Source: Tetmemena sp. SeJ-2015 (lineage: Eukaryota > Ciliophora > Spirotrichea > Sporadotrichida > Oxytrichidae). Taken from it: 64,000 nucleotides of DNA. The notes under the pieces are model-generated. The model ran no database searches and was not told where the DNA came from. It worked only from the letters and a program-made list of their open reading frames with translations. Both the position numbers and the translations under genes were made by a program. Position 1 is the first letter of the stretch. Each line of letters begins with the position of its first letter. The DNA lies in the NCBI GenBank assembly GCA_027382625.1, contig JAJKFJ010022847.1, forward strand, positions 62,001 through 126,000. The letters run 5' to 3'. Positions 42,228 through 53,400 of the stretch are shown here, in pieces.

Positions 42228-44510
42228 ATGAACTCACCATCCAATGATTCTTTTAAATAAATCCACATTTTATTTTAGATTATAGCGAAAAAAAGCTCTC
42301 CTACAGAGAATCTCAAAACCAGCTAAGCTCATTTAAAATGATAAGAGGTTAAAATTTTTATTAAATCTAACTCCCTCTCAGATGAAGATAATGGAGGATG
42401 CAGTTATCCTGATTTAAACATTTATACTGCAAACTAAAATCTAAATTAGCCTAATCAGGGTCCATAATATACACAAACTGCGTTTAATGAAGAAGAACAA
42501 AAAGAGAGATAATAAAATCCTTATAATTCTAAATTAACATAAATTTTTTAAAGAGAGATTTTCTGACAGAAATCAAATGGACCTCGCTCTTTCAATGACG
42601 CAACCCCAGTCGATAATTCCAGAGTTGAAGATAACTAGTATTGAAATCACTAGGACGGAATGGGTCAAAGACCCTTCTTCATAAATCATATCATATCAGC
42701 ATTCACTCATAATAATTATGTGTAAATCTCTTTTGGACATAGAGTGTTTGAGATTTAGAGTATCCTTCAAGGCAAAATCTAATCCGCTGGCTTAAGCTTT
42801 TACTCAGAGTAGCAAACTCCGAACGAGCCGAGCGAATACGATTACAATCAAATTACTCTTCAAAATAAAGAGAGAAACTACAAAGTTATCAGAAGATTCT
42901 CCGACTTCTAGTCTTTAGTAGTTTAGTTGCAGCGAAAATACCTCGAGTGCATAGTGCCGCCTATTTCCAACAAATCAGTATTTGACAAAATCTCAGATGA
43001 TGAGTCAGAATTTGTTAGAAAGAGGATTTCAGAGCTTTCACAATTTTAATGAAATGATATTAGATAAGTGAAGATAATTTTTTGATAGGATAGCTTCGCA
43101 TCCTCTTTTGTCTCAGACTTCAGAGTTATATGAGTTTCTGAGTGAGCCTGTCTTCTATCATTCATAGCATGATTCAAAGTTGTCTTAGATTCAAGGATAG
43201 CTTTCATCTTTTTTCTCAAAAGTCAGTTCAACCACCTCTTCAATCAAGAAATACTGGTCCTCTGGAAATGGCACAGTTGCTATGTAATTTATATATTAAA
43301 TATTAAAAGGATATTTAAATAAATGTAAGAGAAATCACTTTATATATTTTGAAAGAATTTAAAGGTTGAATGATTGAGAGAAGCAAAATTAATAATTTCT
43401 ATTTAAAAAATGCGATAAGCACTAATTAATTTGCTAGAATGGGGATGATAGACAGCAGTCTTGAGAAGCATTTGAATCCAATTGATCAAAAATTAACAGA
43501 GGAGTACGAGCTGCACCTGCTTCATTCTACCCAAGAAATGATTAGCAATTTGAAAGCTATTAAAGCTAATCTTAAAACTCAAGTCACTAATTTATAGAGG
43601 ACTGCTTAGGCTTACTACAAGTTGATTGCAGTCAAGAAGAATAAATAAAAGTTTACTCTTATTACATTGATACTTATGCGCTATTTATAGAAGAGACTAA
43701 TTCAATAGGGAGTTTAGAGAAAGGAGAATGGAGTAGATGAGGAGGATCTGTATTCAACTGAGTATTAGCAAGTTACAGACCAGCCTCCTAAGTTGAAAGA
43801 CTTGGGGCCACAAGATGAGGATCAGCTGACTCTTGAATAGGCTGAAATGTAGTTTAAACACGTGTAAAAGCTCTCCTAATTCTTCAAAGTAGAATTCAAT
43901 CTCGCCAAGGTGAGCTTTTATTTGAGGTACTTTCAGTCAGTCGAAGCCTCTTTTAAAATAAGAGCTGAGTTCATTGAAGACTATTAAAAGACTTTGAAAG
44001 AGGCGCCTAACCTCTAAGCTCTTAGCTTGGAATGGATTAATAAGTAAACCTATATTATAATTGTTTCATCACATAATTTAATTATAAGATTAATTTAAGC
44101 AATAAATTAAAATAATCATGAAATAAGGATGTAGGAAGAAATCCCCATGTACAGGAAGTATGGTGATATTTTTTAAACTTAGTAAACAGGTTTTAATATA
44201 CTATTTTTCACTTTAAAATTATATTTTACTTAGAATATAATATTGATAAAAATTGTAAAGTATTATTAGTTTTATAACGGTTTAAAAGGACAAGATAATT
44301 GAGATAACAAGAAGATAAATTTAGGAGTACATAATAATTAGTTAGGAGGCATCATTAGAGATTGTCAAAGTAGTCAGGATTCTGGCAGAAATCAATATGT
44401 CTTGGGTTACAGATCAAATATGACAACTCAAGTTTAGAACTAAGTAAACTCTAAAAATTCAAATTGTAGCATATAAAAATCTGAAAAGAATTTTAAATAT
44501 CTTTAATTTT
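42228..44510 (+). CDS. Second sorting nexin (PX plus BAR-like coil)
   Basis: Tandem neighbour and probable paralogue of the preceding sorting nexin. Start MNSPSNDSFK at 42228. After a Gln/Asn-rich leader the PX domain reads QISFGHRVFEIQSILQGKI, NYKVIRRFSDFQSLVVQLQ, RKYLECIVPPISNKSVF, SEFVRKRISELSQF, then FDRIASHPLLSQTSELYEFL once the IES at 43042-43075 is removed. RRFSDF, IVPPI and FVRKR are PX hallmarks. A 154-bp IES (43277-43430) precedes the BAR-like region: LTEEYELHLLHSTQEMISNL, AQMQFKHVQKLSQFFKVEFN, KVSFYLRYFQSVEASFKIRA, FIEDYQKTLKEAPNLQ, LSLEWINK. Further exon-like sequence (MQEEIPMYRKYGDIFQ; IIRDCQSSQDSGRNQYVLGY) extends to about 44510. The stop codon was not identified. Confidence 0.83.
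42634..42648 (+). other. IES, 15 bp, pointer ACTAG
   Basis: Direct repeat ACTAG at 42634-42638 and 42649-42653. Removal deletes an in-frame TGA and joins SRVEDNQ to DGMGQRPFFINHI. Confidence 0.8.
43042..43075 (+). other. IES, 34 bp, inside PX domain, pointer AATTTT
   Basis: Direct repeat AATTTT at 43042-43047 and 43076-43081. Without removal the protein stops at TGA 43050; with removal KRISELSQF joins FDRIASHPLLSQTSEL, the expected PX C-terminus. Confidence 0.92.
43277..43430 (+). other. IES, 154 bp, pointer TTGCTA
   Basis: Direct repeat TTGCTA at 43277-43282 and 43431-43436. Removal joins SSGNGTVA to RMGMIDSSLEKHLNPID in frame and links the PX half to the BAR-like half. The interior is very AT-rich. 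Confidence 0.85.
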
Positions 44511-44815
44511 TTAATCTCTTTTTAAAAAAATAGCCTCTCTAATCTTATTATTCTTGTTTATGGTAAATGTAAATAGAGTTAATTCGAATATTATTATTCT
44601 CATTGTAAAAACAATTCAAAAATGCTTGAACAAATGTGAAATTTATTCCCTGAATGCGAAATAAGATACAGTTTTAAAAGTATATAAATTTAAAATCTTC
44701 AAAATATAATTAAAGATAAACAGAATTCAGCTGTAATAAGAAACTTTAATTTTTCTATTCTTTAACAATCTTTTCAAAATTAAATTTACCTAAGCTGTAA
44801 TAAGCATAATTTAAA
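44511..44815. other. AT-rich intergenic stretch
   Basis: Upstream of the first channel gene. Nearly all A/T with no coding signal; the exact 3' boundary of the preceding gene is unknown. Confidence 0.5.
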
Positions 44816-47800
44816 ATGAGTGAAAATCTGGGCCAGCAAAATAGTCAATCTTTTGATTTTACAGAGGAGCAACCTAAACATCAAACTACAGACCACTTCA
44901 TGATAAACACTGACGCGCCTTTATTAATTTTCTTTTATATCTCCTTGAATTGTGGAATCAGAAAATGCATTGCTAGATAACTAGCAAGAAAAAGAGCAAG
45001 AAAATATTCAAAGAATAACACCCCAGCAGTTGTAGCTAGATGCCTATCTCTAACTATTTCAGAGTTTTGTGGCTTAAAGCGGGCAGCAGGATGCATTCTA
45101 GTAATTCCTAGAAAATTAGAAGTAAGTCTTGATGCAGTAGTCTCAAACAATCAGAGAAGAGCAACTCAAAATCATGTAAGAGAGTTAAAGAGAATAGAGC
45201 TAGTTAGGGCAAGTAAAGTAAAGAACTGGATCTGAGGTAGAGAGTTACTGGGATGAAAAGAGGCGAGATCAAGGAGATAAATTTAGCATTGAATATATCT
45301 TTAAAAGGAGTCTTTGCAGATGGCTCGAATGGGGCAAGAACTGGAGGGGGAGGAAGCAGCATGACTTTTATGCCAAGGGAAAACCTAAAATCAAGTTTGA
45401 AAGTGTATTATCATATTATAAACTTCACGGAGGCTGGGAGAAGTAGTTCAGGAAGCAACACATTAGCCAGTTTGGGAAATAAATTTGACCCTTTCCCTTA
45501 AAAGTCTACTCTAAAAGTTATCTGTTTTTGTAATTAGACAAGCCCAAAAATAAGCTTCCTGATAAGGAGATGAATGATGAAAGAATTAAACGAATGAGAG
45601 CCTACCAGCAGTTTCTTCGCATTCAGGAAAATGAGAAAAATTCTAAAGGTCTCTTAGAAGACTTTGGAAGTAATGTTATTGATATCCTAAAAGTGCCAGT
45701 TTAAACTGTATCAAGGGTTCCTCAATATATCTAATAAGGCACGAACCTTCTAACTACAGCTATTATGCCAGGTAGAAGTGCAAATGATAGACATTCATCT
45801 CAAAATGCAAGCAATAGAAACTCTTTCATTTATTTACTGCTCTTAAAAGATAAAGGGAAAGGATTCTTAGTTCCAGTAAGATGGCACCTAGTATTTACTT
45901 GGACAGGATAACAACAAAGGAATTAAGAAAGGAAAAGATATTTCAGAGTTGATGTACTAGAACTAACATTCCTCCTAACTTGACAGTGAGAGACTAAGCA
46001 GCAGTGTTCATTAAATTAAAATAGGGGGCGAGAGCATGTCAAATCTAAGAAATTCTAGAATGAGTGAGATGCAAATAATCGTAGACTCCTCTCGAATTAT
46101 CTAAATCACAGAGGATAGGAAAGATGGCTTTAAGGTGAAGATAAATTATAGATGATTACTATAATATCTATGGCTAAAGTGATAGCGAGGCAAGAGCAAG
46201 TATTGGAAAAGAATTTAATCTTGAACTGTAAGATCTCGATCCATAAGACAAGATATCAAAGAATGATAAAGAGTAAAATTTAAATAGGCTGGGTACTGAG
46301 ATGGTACTTGGACAATAAAACACCTAGCCAAATAAGTTTGCGGTTGGTGATTGTCTGAATGAAGATAGAGATAAATATGGTGTCTATTTGCAGGAGGACT
46401 TTAACTATTCAGACTATCTTGGTGATTTGAACCTTCGATAAATTTAACTGAAGAAAGATAAGTCAAAGCGATTGATACCAATCTAGCCGGATTCAAACTT
46501 CAAAATTAGTTGGGATATGATAGGATTCTTTCTTATCATTTACCAGGCCATGATGATTCCATACAGATTTTGCTTCAAATCAAAGGCTAAGGGTTATTAC
46601 TTATACTTCGAGACAGCTATAGATATTTTTTTCATGAGTGACTTTTGTAAGTTTAATGATAAATAGCTGCTTGATTTCCTCATCTATTGTTCGTTATTAA
46701 ATATCCTTTAGGTTTAAACTTCGTCACAGGCTATTACAAAAAAGGTCATGTAATAATGAAAAGAGGGATCATCGTTCGTCACTATTTAAGAACTTGGTTC
46801 TTAATTGATCTTGTCGCTTCATTTCCATATTCTTGGGTTGTGACAGAAAAGGCCACTGAATACTGGCCTGAGGAACATGAAATTGATGAACTGATTTTAA
46901 TATTAAATTAATTCGGATTATTTATAAGAATGAAAATGGTAGCAGCTCTAATAACTCAACAATAACTAATTCTACTACAGCAGCTCTTGGAAGAATAATT
47001 TTCGACCCTGAGTTGCCATTTAACTTCCATTATAAGGTGCTCTCTGGCACACTTCCGCCAGTTTTCACCACAACTTCTGCAACAGACTTTGGACTGCCTG
47101 CATTATTAAGATTACTTAAATTAGTTAGGCTAGTGCGGCTGCTCAAGGCCTTATAAATATTTAAACTAAGGAAGTTTATCTATAGGGTAATCTTATTGAC
47201 TTTATCTTAATTTCATTTAGTACGAGTGGTTTTTCTTCAACGACTTTGTGACAATAGTTTCAGATCTCTTTAAGGTCTTAGTGGCAGTATTATTCGTCAT
47301 TCATTGGGTTTCATGTGTCTTCTTCCTAATTGCAGATAATTATAATTATTTAAGTATAAAGATATCGAGGATGACAGCAAAGGATAAGAAACTTGGCTTC
47401 TTTTGCTTTCTAGAACTGATCTGGCTTCTGCAATTAATGTCTATATAGCATCAGTCTCTTTCTCATTCACTATTCATTAGATTATAAAATTTTAATTTCT
47501 ATAATATAAAAGTGAAATGAAAATACAATCACAAGCACAGGATACGGAGATATTTATGCTGTCACTAACATAGAAAATGCTTTGCAATGTGAATAGCAAT
47601 TTCGAATATATTCAATTTAATAAATAATTTGTTTGTAAATGTTTGCTATGATTATCTCTTGCGGCATATTCGCTTATATAGTGGGATTCTTGGGAGCTTT
47701 GTTCGACAGAAGCAACTAAATCATAGGTGAATTTCAGTAAGCACCTTATTCATAATTCTAATGTTAACTTTAGAGAGAAGATTATTCGCATCAATCAATA

Positions 47801-50124
47801 TCTTGTGAAAGTGAAGGCTCCAAAATATTTCTAAAAGCAAGTGAAGCGCTATCTGATTTATCTTATGGCCAATAAAAATGAGAATAAAATGGAGGAGGGA
47901 GAAGTTTTCGAGATGCTCTCAGATAATCTCAAGCAAGAGCTAGTGATTCATCTAAATGGAAAGATGCTTCACTAAACACCGCCTTTTTACCACTTCAGAC
48001 TAGATTTCCTTTTAGATATCACTTTCATTTTGCGAAGAGAAACTTTCACTATGGATGAAAAATTATTCGAAGAAGACGATTAAGGAGATCATTTGCACTT
48101 TGTAACGAAAGGCCATGTGAATCTTACTCACAAGAAATCTGCTACTTACATCAAAGAGATTTCCTATGACACTTTCCTCGGAGAACTTTCGTTCTTCACA
48201 GGATAACCTCGCAAAGCAAGCGCCAAGAGCAAGAATTTCACTGAGACTCTCACTCTGTATATGAGTGACTTTCATGATGCAATATCATCGCATGAGGAAG
48301 AATAGCAAAAGTTTGATGGGATCAAAATGTAGATTCTAGCTGCTTAGGATTACTCTCTGCTTGGGACGAAGTGCTACATTTGTGGTGAGCTTGGCCATAT
48401 TTCCATAGACTGTGGCTAGTTTGATAAAATCAAAGGTAACTTAAAGCAAGCAGTCATAGAGAGGATGCATCAACTAGAGCTCAGAAAAAAGATGAAGCTT
48501 GAAGCATTGTAGATTAATTAATATAAATTTGAATTTGAGTTATTATAATATAAGAAAGTAGAGAGCAAATGACCTAAAGAGAAAAGAAAGAGACATGAGG
48601 ATAGTTTAAATAGCGACGGAGATGAATTAAATTCAAGCTCCTTTGATGACAATAAACTATTTGTAGTTTTATATTACACTTTTAGTTTCATCAGAGATTA
48701 TTTAGCATAGATGAAATGTTCTCCTATCTGTACAAAACATTATAATATTTTATATTTTTAATCTGGAAAGAAGATATAAAAAGGACGAAAGCGCTTCTCC
48801 AAGTGGGAAATAAAATACTAAAAATGCCATATAGGAATAAGAGAGCGAAAGAAACAACTAGATGTAAGAAATATCACCCATTCAAGCTAAGACTGCAAAA
48901 ATAACTCACCTTGCTTAAATTATTCCAATGACAGAGTCACGCAACATATATTTTAAAAGTAAAATGAATTAAATTAGATTATTTCTTTATGAAAATGAGT
49001 ATTTTCAAATACAATTATTAAACATTACTCTTTTTCAAATAATTATTCATACTTTAAAAACATATCTTATATGGTTCTTTGTATAAAGAATATTTTAATT
49101 AAAAAATAATAATTCTCAAGGTTTACATATATTCAATCTTTCTCTATTTAAAGTTTGGCAATAAAATCTTAAGAATCAATTGCTGAAGCACCCTCAGAAT
49201 ATAGATGAAATAGAGGAGCACTCTGTAGAGGAGAGTGTTATCTCTCGAGAGTCGATTCTCCTAAGACAGAGTATAGAATCTCAGCTTGCTTTAGTAAACA
49301 AGTTAACTGAAATTTAGAGCGCAGGTGGTGTGCTATCCCAAAGTTTAAATTTCCATCGCGCAAATACTTCTGGGAGAGACAGAAAAAGCAATATTAGATA
49401 GAGATAACCAGGAATGAGAGGTAGCGAGTATATTGATGATGCAGACGACAACTTAGATGACTATAGTGCTCTCTAGAGTTTAGAGAAAATTAGACTGAGC
49501 AGAGGCTATCTTGGAAAGTCCATGATTAGAATGGAGTTTTAATGTATATTTAACTTTAATTAAATGATGGCTAAGGGCTCTAAATTACCTAGATTTGATT
49601 CTGAGTTTGAAAGAATTGATGAGGAGGATGATGAGGACATGCTTATTCATAAGTCTACCCCTCAAAGGCTCAGAGAATTAACTGCTGCTTAGGAAAGCGA
49701 CAGACATGAGTCAAGTCCTCACAGAGCAGTTTAAATAGCAGCTGCTGAGAGAAAGCGAATTGCAGAAAGAGAAATAGACTACGATGCTTTGGGAACTACT
49801 TTAATACCTCTGTCCAGAATTAATAGAGGACTTAGTTCTTAAGCATAAGGAAGTGGTCTTATGGCACAGATTATGATAAATACTCAAGAGCTTGAGGAAT
49901 TAAAAGATGACCAAGGGAGAAGAAAGAAGCATGAGAAGTCTAATAAAAAGTTAGGCCACCCAGACAACTTAATTATGAGAAATGAGAAACATGGAGTCAA
50001 GAAAGCCAAGAATGTTGGAGAAGTGCCTTCTGATTTCTAACTTAGCTTTGATGAAGATAGCAGTTAGGAAGAGGAAAGTAAGAGAAGAGAAAGAAAAGAC
50101 CCTCAAAGGAAAATGAAGAAGTGA
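44816..50124 (+). CDS. CNBD potassium channel with CCHC zinc knuckle, copy 1
   Basis: Six-helix cation channel of the CNG/HCN/EAG superfamily. Start MSENLGQQNSQSFDFTEEQP at 44816. The long Gln-rich N-terminus includes WLEWGKNWRGRKQHDFYAKG and KRMRAYQQFLRIQ. Membrane core: DMIGFFLIIYQAMMIPYRF (S1), YLYFETAIDIFFMSDF and LNFVTGYYKKGHVIMKRG (S2-S3), LRTWFLIDLVASFPYSW, a voltage-sensor-like LLRLLKLVRLVRLLK (S4), DLFKVLVAVLFVIHWVSCVF (S5), the filter STGYGDIY and MIISCGIFAYIVGFLGALF (S6). The CNBD has LGELSFF and RKASAKSKN, keeping the Glu and Arg of the phosphate-binding cassette. A zinc knuckle follows: CYICGELGHISIDC (C-x2-C-x4-H-x4-C). A 500-residue charged tail ends at TGA 50122-50124. Introns at 46647-46711 and 47187-47220; several IESs. 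Confidence 0.88.
46647..46711 (+). other. Spliceosomal intron, 65 nt
   Basis: GTAAGT...TTTAG between FFMSDF and LNFVTGYY in the first channel. Canonical ends, no flanking repeat. Confidence 0.85.
46894..46910 (+). other. IES, 17 bp, pointer ATT
   Basis: ATT at 46894-46896 and 46911-46913; the segment between is made only of A and T. Removal shifts the frame from EEHEIDELI to RIIYKNENGSSSNNST, which stays open to the S4 helix. Confidence 0.7.
47187..47220 (+). other. Spliceosomal intron, 34 nt
   Basis: GTAATC...TTTAG between the S4 segment (LRKFIYR) and S5 (YEWFFFNDFVTIVSDLFKV) of the first channel. Confidence 0.85.
47471..47523 (+). other. IES, 53 bp, in the pore region, pointer TA
   Basis: TA at 47471-47472 and 47524-47525. 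Removal gives YIASVSFSFTTITSTGYGD, the correct pore-helix-to-filter spacing, and deletes a TGA. The minimal pointer leaves the exact edge uncertain, but the need for removal is strong. Confidence 0.75.
48555..48575 (+). other. IES, 21 bp, pointer AAAG
   Basis: AAAG at 48555-48558 and 48576-48579. Removal deletes an in-frame TGA and joins LLQYKK to EKRKRHEDSLNSDGDE downstream of the zinc knuckle. Confidence 0.75.
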
Positions 50125-50434
50125 TCAATTTTTAATGAACCAAAAATTAATTTAGCATTTTACTTTCATTTAACTTTAATTTTAGCTAGAAATTAAAATT
50201 GTATTATTTTGCCATTTTATTATAAATATTAGGCTAAAATTGTTAAAAATTACAGTTTGCTATATTTCTATTCCAATTTAGTTTGAGAAAATCTAAGAAA
50301 CATTCTACAATTATTTTCAAAAAATTTAATTGCAAATTCTTTTATCTAATTCTAAAAATGAAATATATTTCCTTGCGTTACTTATCTACTGTTTTAATTT
50401 AAAGCAATTGACAAAATATTATCTAAAGATTACA
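50125..50434. other. AT-rich intergenic stretch
   Basis: Gap between the two channel genes; almost pure A/T in places, no coding signal. The promoter of the second channel would be expected here. Confidence 0.6.
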
Positions 50435-53400
50435 ATGGATGTTGATGAGGAAGTTAAAAATGAAAATGCCCCAAATTCATTTCAATCTTAACAACATTCA
50501 ATCCACAATCAATCTTCCTCATAGCAAAACATGACAACTGAAAACTAAAACACTTCTCAAGATCGCAGAATAAATCAACCTTAGTCACAAGGAGTGAGCA
50601 TCTAAATTATTAACAACAACATGATTCTTGGGGGCACTCCTCAAACGCAAGAAAGAATCGCCAACTCACTTTTCTAATCTTAGTAGCAAAGTTTGCAGGT
50701 GGTTTAAAACGCAACTCTGAGAAATAACAATAGCAATGATTAAAATCAGTTAGTGTAAGATCTTCTGGCTTTAAACAATTAAGTTTAAGCCTAAACTTAG
50801 AGTAAGTAATACACGTATCTGATTGAAATATGAGTGGAGAATAACTTCTCAGCTAAGGAGAGACTTTCTTTATGTCTACTTGCTAATTAATGTTCACATA
50901 GAATTTTAACTTTGATTTTTTTATAGATGAATTCAATAAGTCAATTAAGCCTTAAAATTCATCTCATGAAACTGAAAACAGAGAACTTTAATGATTTTGT
51001 TTTTATATTTTACTAGCTCATTCATAGCTAGAAGTTGATTAGGAATAACTACAAATCCAACGCCTTTGAGTTTAGAAATCTGAACAAGATCTCTACAATT
51101 AAAACCAAGAAAAAAGGCCTTCAACTGATAGAGATTCTCAAGGTAGCTTTTCAAAGCAAGCTTTGAGCTACACTATTAAGCTTTAGCAACAGCAAACTTC
51201 TCATGAGCTAAGTTAAAACTAGGAGGAGATAAACTTAATGCAGGCACAAGAGAGAGCTAGATTCTATTAGTTATAATAGCAAATAAAGTAGAGCAGCCTT
51301 CCTGTCTTGTTTAATCCAGGTTTCCTTTCACCTCAATATAATCCTGTTTAAGGTAAAAAAGATAATATAGTCACTCCTTCTGCTCAATTGACTGAGAAGC
51401 ATAAATCGACTCAAATATTTGGCATGCAAGAAGCGAATTTACAAGAACACGAAATGATTGAAGCGAGATAAATATCTCAAAGGTACTAAGAATAAATAGA
51501 TCGAGGATAAGAAGTATAAACTTTTTGGAGATAAAATTCCAGATTTGACAATCGCTCTGTCAAAATATAACCTATCAATGATGACGCTAATCAAGTAGCA
51601 TCAGTAGTGTAAAGCAGTCAAAGCGATCATTAAATATTTCCGCAGTAGTTTTAAACTATGAGCTAATAAAGTCAGTAGTAGCTTGTGCAATACATATATT
51701 CCTTGAATCCTTCGTTATCCAATCTGCCTCACTTATAGTAGAAAGCCTAACTATATTTTAAGAATATATATTTAAGTGTAATTTTTGTTAAACTTCAATA
51801 GTTGATGATTCAGTAATATGGCCCCCAATTTTTTGGGATAGGTATAGATCAGAAAGGTAGTGGATCTAATTTATCTCTTGCTACTGGAGTAGTTTAGCCT
51901 CAGAAGTTAGATAAAGAGAAAATTGAAAAGTCAAAGAGGAAAATGCGAGCCTACTAAAAGTTTATCAAAGTATTTAACAGCACTACTTAAGGCAAAAAGG
52001 ATCACCTTTAAAAGAGGATATTAAATTATAAATCACTCGTCAGAGAGAAGAGAATCAACATTAAAGAGATAGAGTGATGGAGACTTAAGCAAGTACTCAT
52101 TAAAGAAGCAAGAATCGTACAGAAGTGGCAAAATGTATATCAGCATCGTTTATTAAATTTAAATGAAACGAAAGGCATTCTAAGAACAAAAGAAGAAAAT
52201 TTAGTCTTAAGTAGTTGAAACTCCAATGACAATAAACCAACTTCAGGCGTCAACAAGGACTGGATTAGCTTAAGAAAATTGGTAGTAGCCGGACCTCAAT
52301 TAAACATTTTAGCCAAATAGAGTAGGTTGAGGTTTTGGTTTTTCTAAAAAATCTACTATTCATGATATCAATACAAGCAGGAGTTTAAACAATAAACATA
52401 ATCAATATTTTGAATGCATTACGATTTTAATATCTAATTTACACAAGCAATACTTTTATAGGAATCTATGATTGGAAGCCAAATGAATAGTGACCTAGAT
52501 TATGTAAAGTTTAACGAGGCATTGAGAGCAACGAATTATTAGCGTCCATTCGTCTTTCCAAGCAATGAAGTAGCTGATTTTCAAGATTAAAATATTCTTA
52601 AATTAATTAGAATAAGATAGATCAAGATGGTGAATTAGATAAACTAGATGAGTTCAGAGTAAATCCTAGCTCACTTTTTCGGACTCCTTATTAGTAAAGC
52701 CCTTAAGATTTCGAGAAAACCCAAGAGTTTATGCTCAGCACTATGAGAGGTTTTTAAGATGCAGAGACTGTCTAAAATGCTATGAATGAAGATATTGATG
52801 ATTATTAAGATGAGCCAAATGAAAGTTTTATAGATTATACTGAAACTTTGGGAGATCTCAATCTCAAAATGATACAACTTACTAAAGTTCACAGTAGATT
52901 TTTTAGAGTGTGGGAGCCAGAAAGTAAAATTAAGGTTTACTGGGATTTAGTAGGGATGAGCATGATTCTCTACCAAGGTATAATGATTCCTTACAGATTA
53001 AGTTTTGGAGATTCTGCTTCTGGGGCTTTTGAAGTATTAGAGAATATGATGGATGGATATTTCATGGCAGATGTGATTATGAATTTTAATACTGGATACT
53101 ACAAACATGGCAATCTAAACATGAAGCGAAAGCATATAGCCTGGAATTACTTAAAAACCTGGTTAATTATTGACTTGGCAGCCTCTTTTCCTTATAAATT
53201 TTATATTAATTAAAGATAGTCTAATCTTAGTGGCATAAATTTACTTGGATAATTGACAACATGTAGTATCTGAATAGTTCAAATTATATTTCTAAATTCC
53301 TTTTTGTTCGAGCATACATGAAAACAACACTAATTTATCATCACCAAGTATTCTTAAGCTCGTAAGGCTGATAAGGTTCATTAGAATTTTAAAACTTTTG

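Noticed and set aside
44935..45150. Minus-strand open frame of 71 codons.
   Set aside because: It is antisense to a Gln/Glu-rich plus-strand frame that continues into the first channel gene; composition favours the plus strand.
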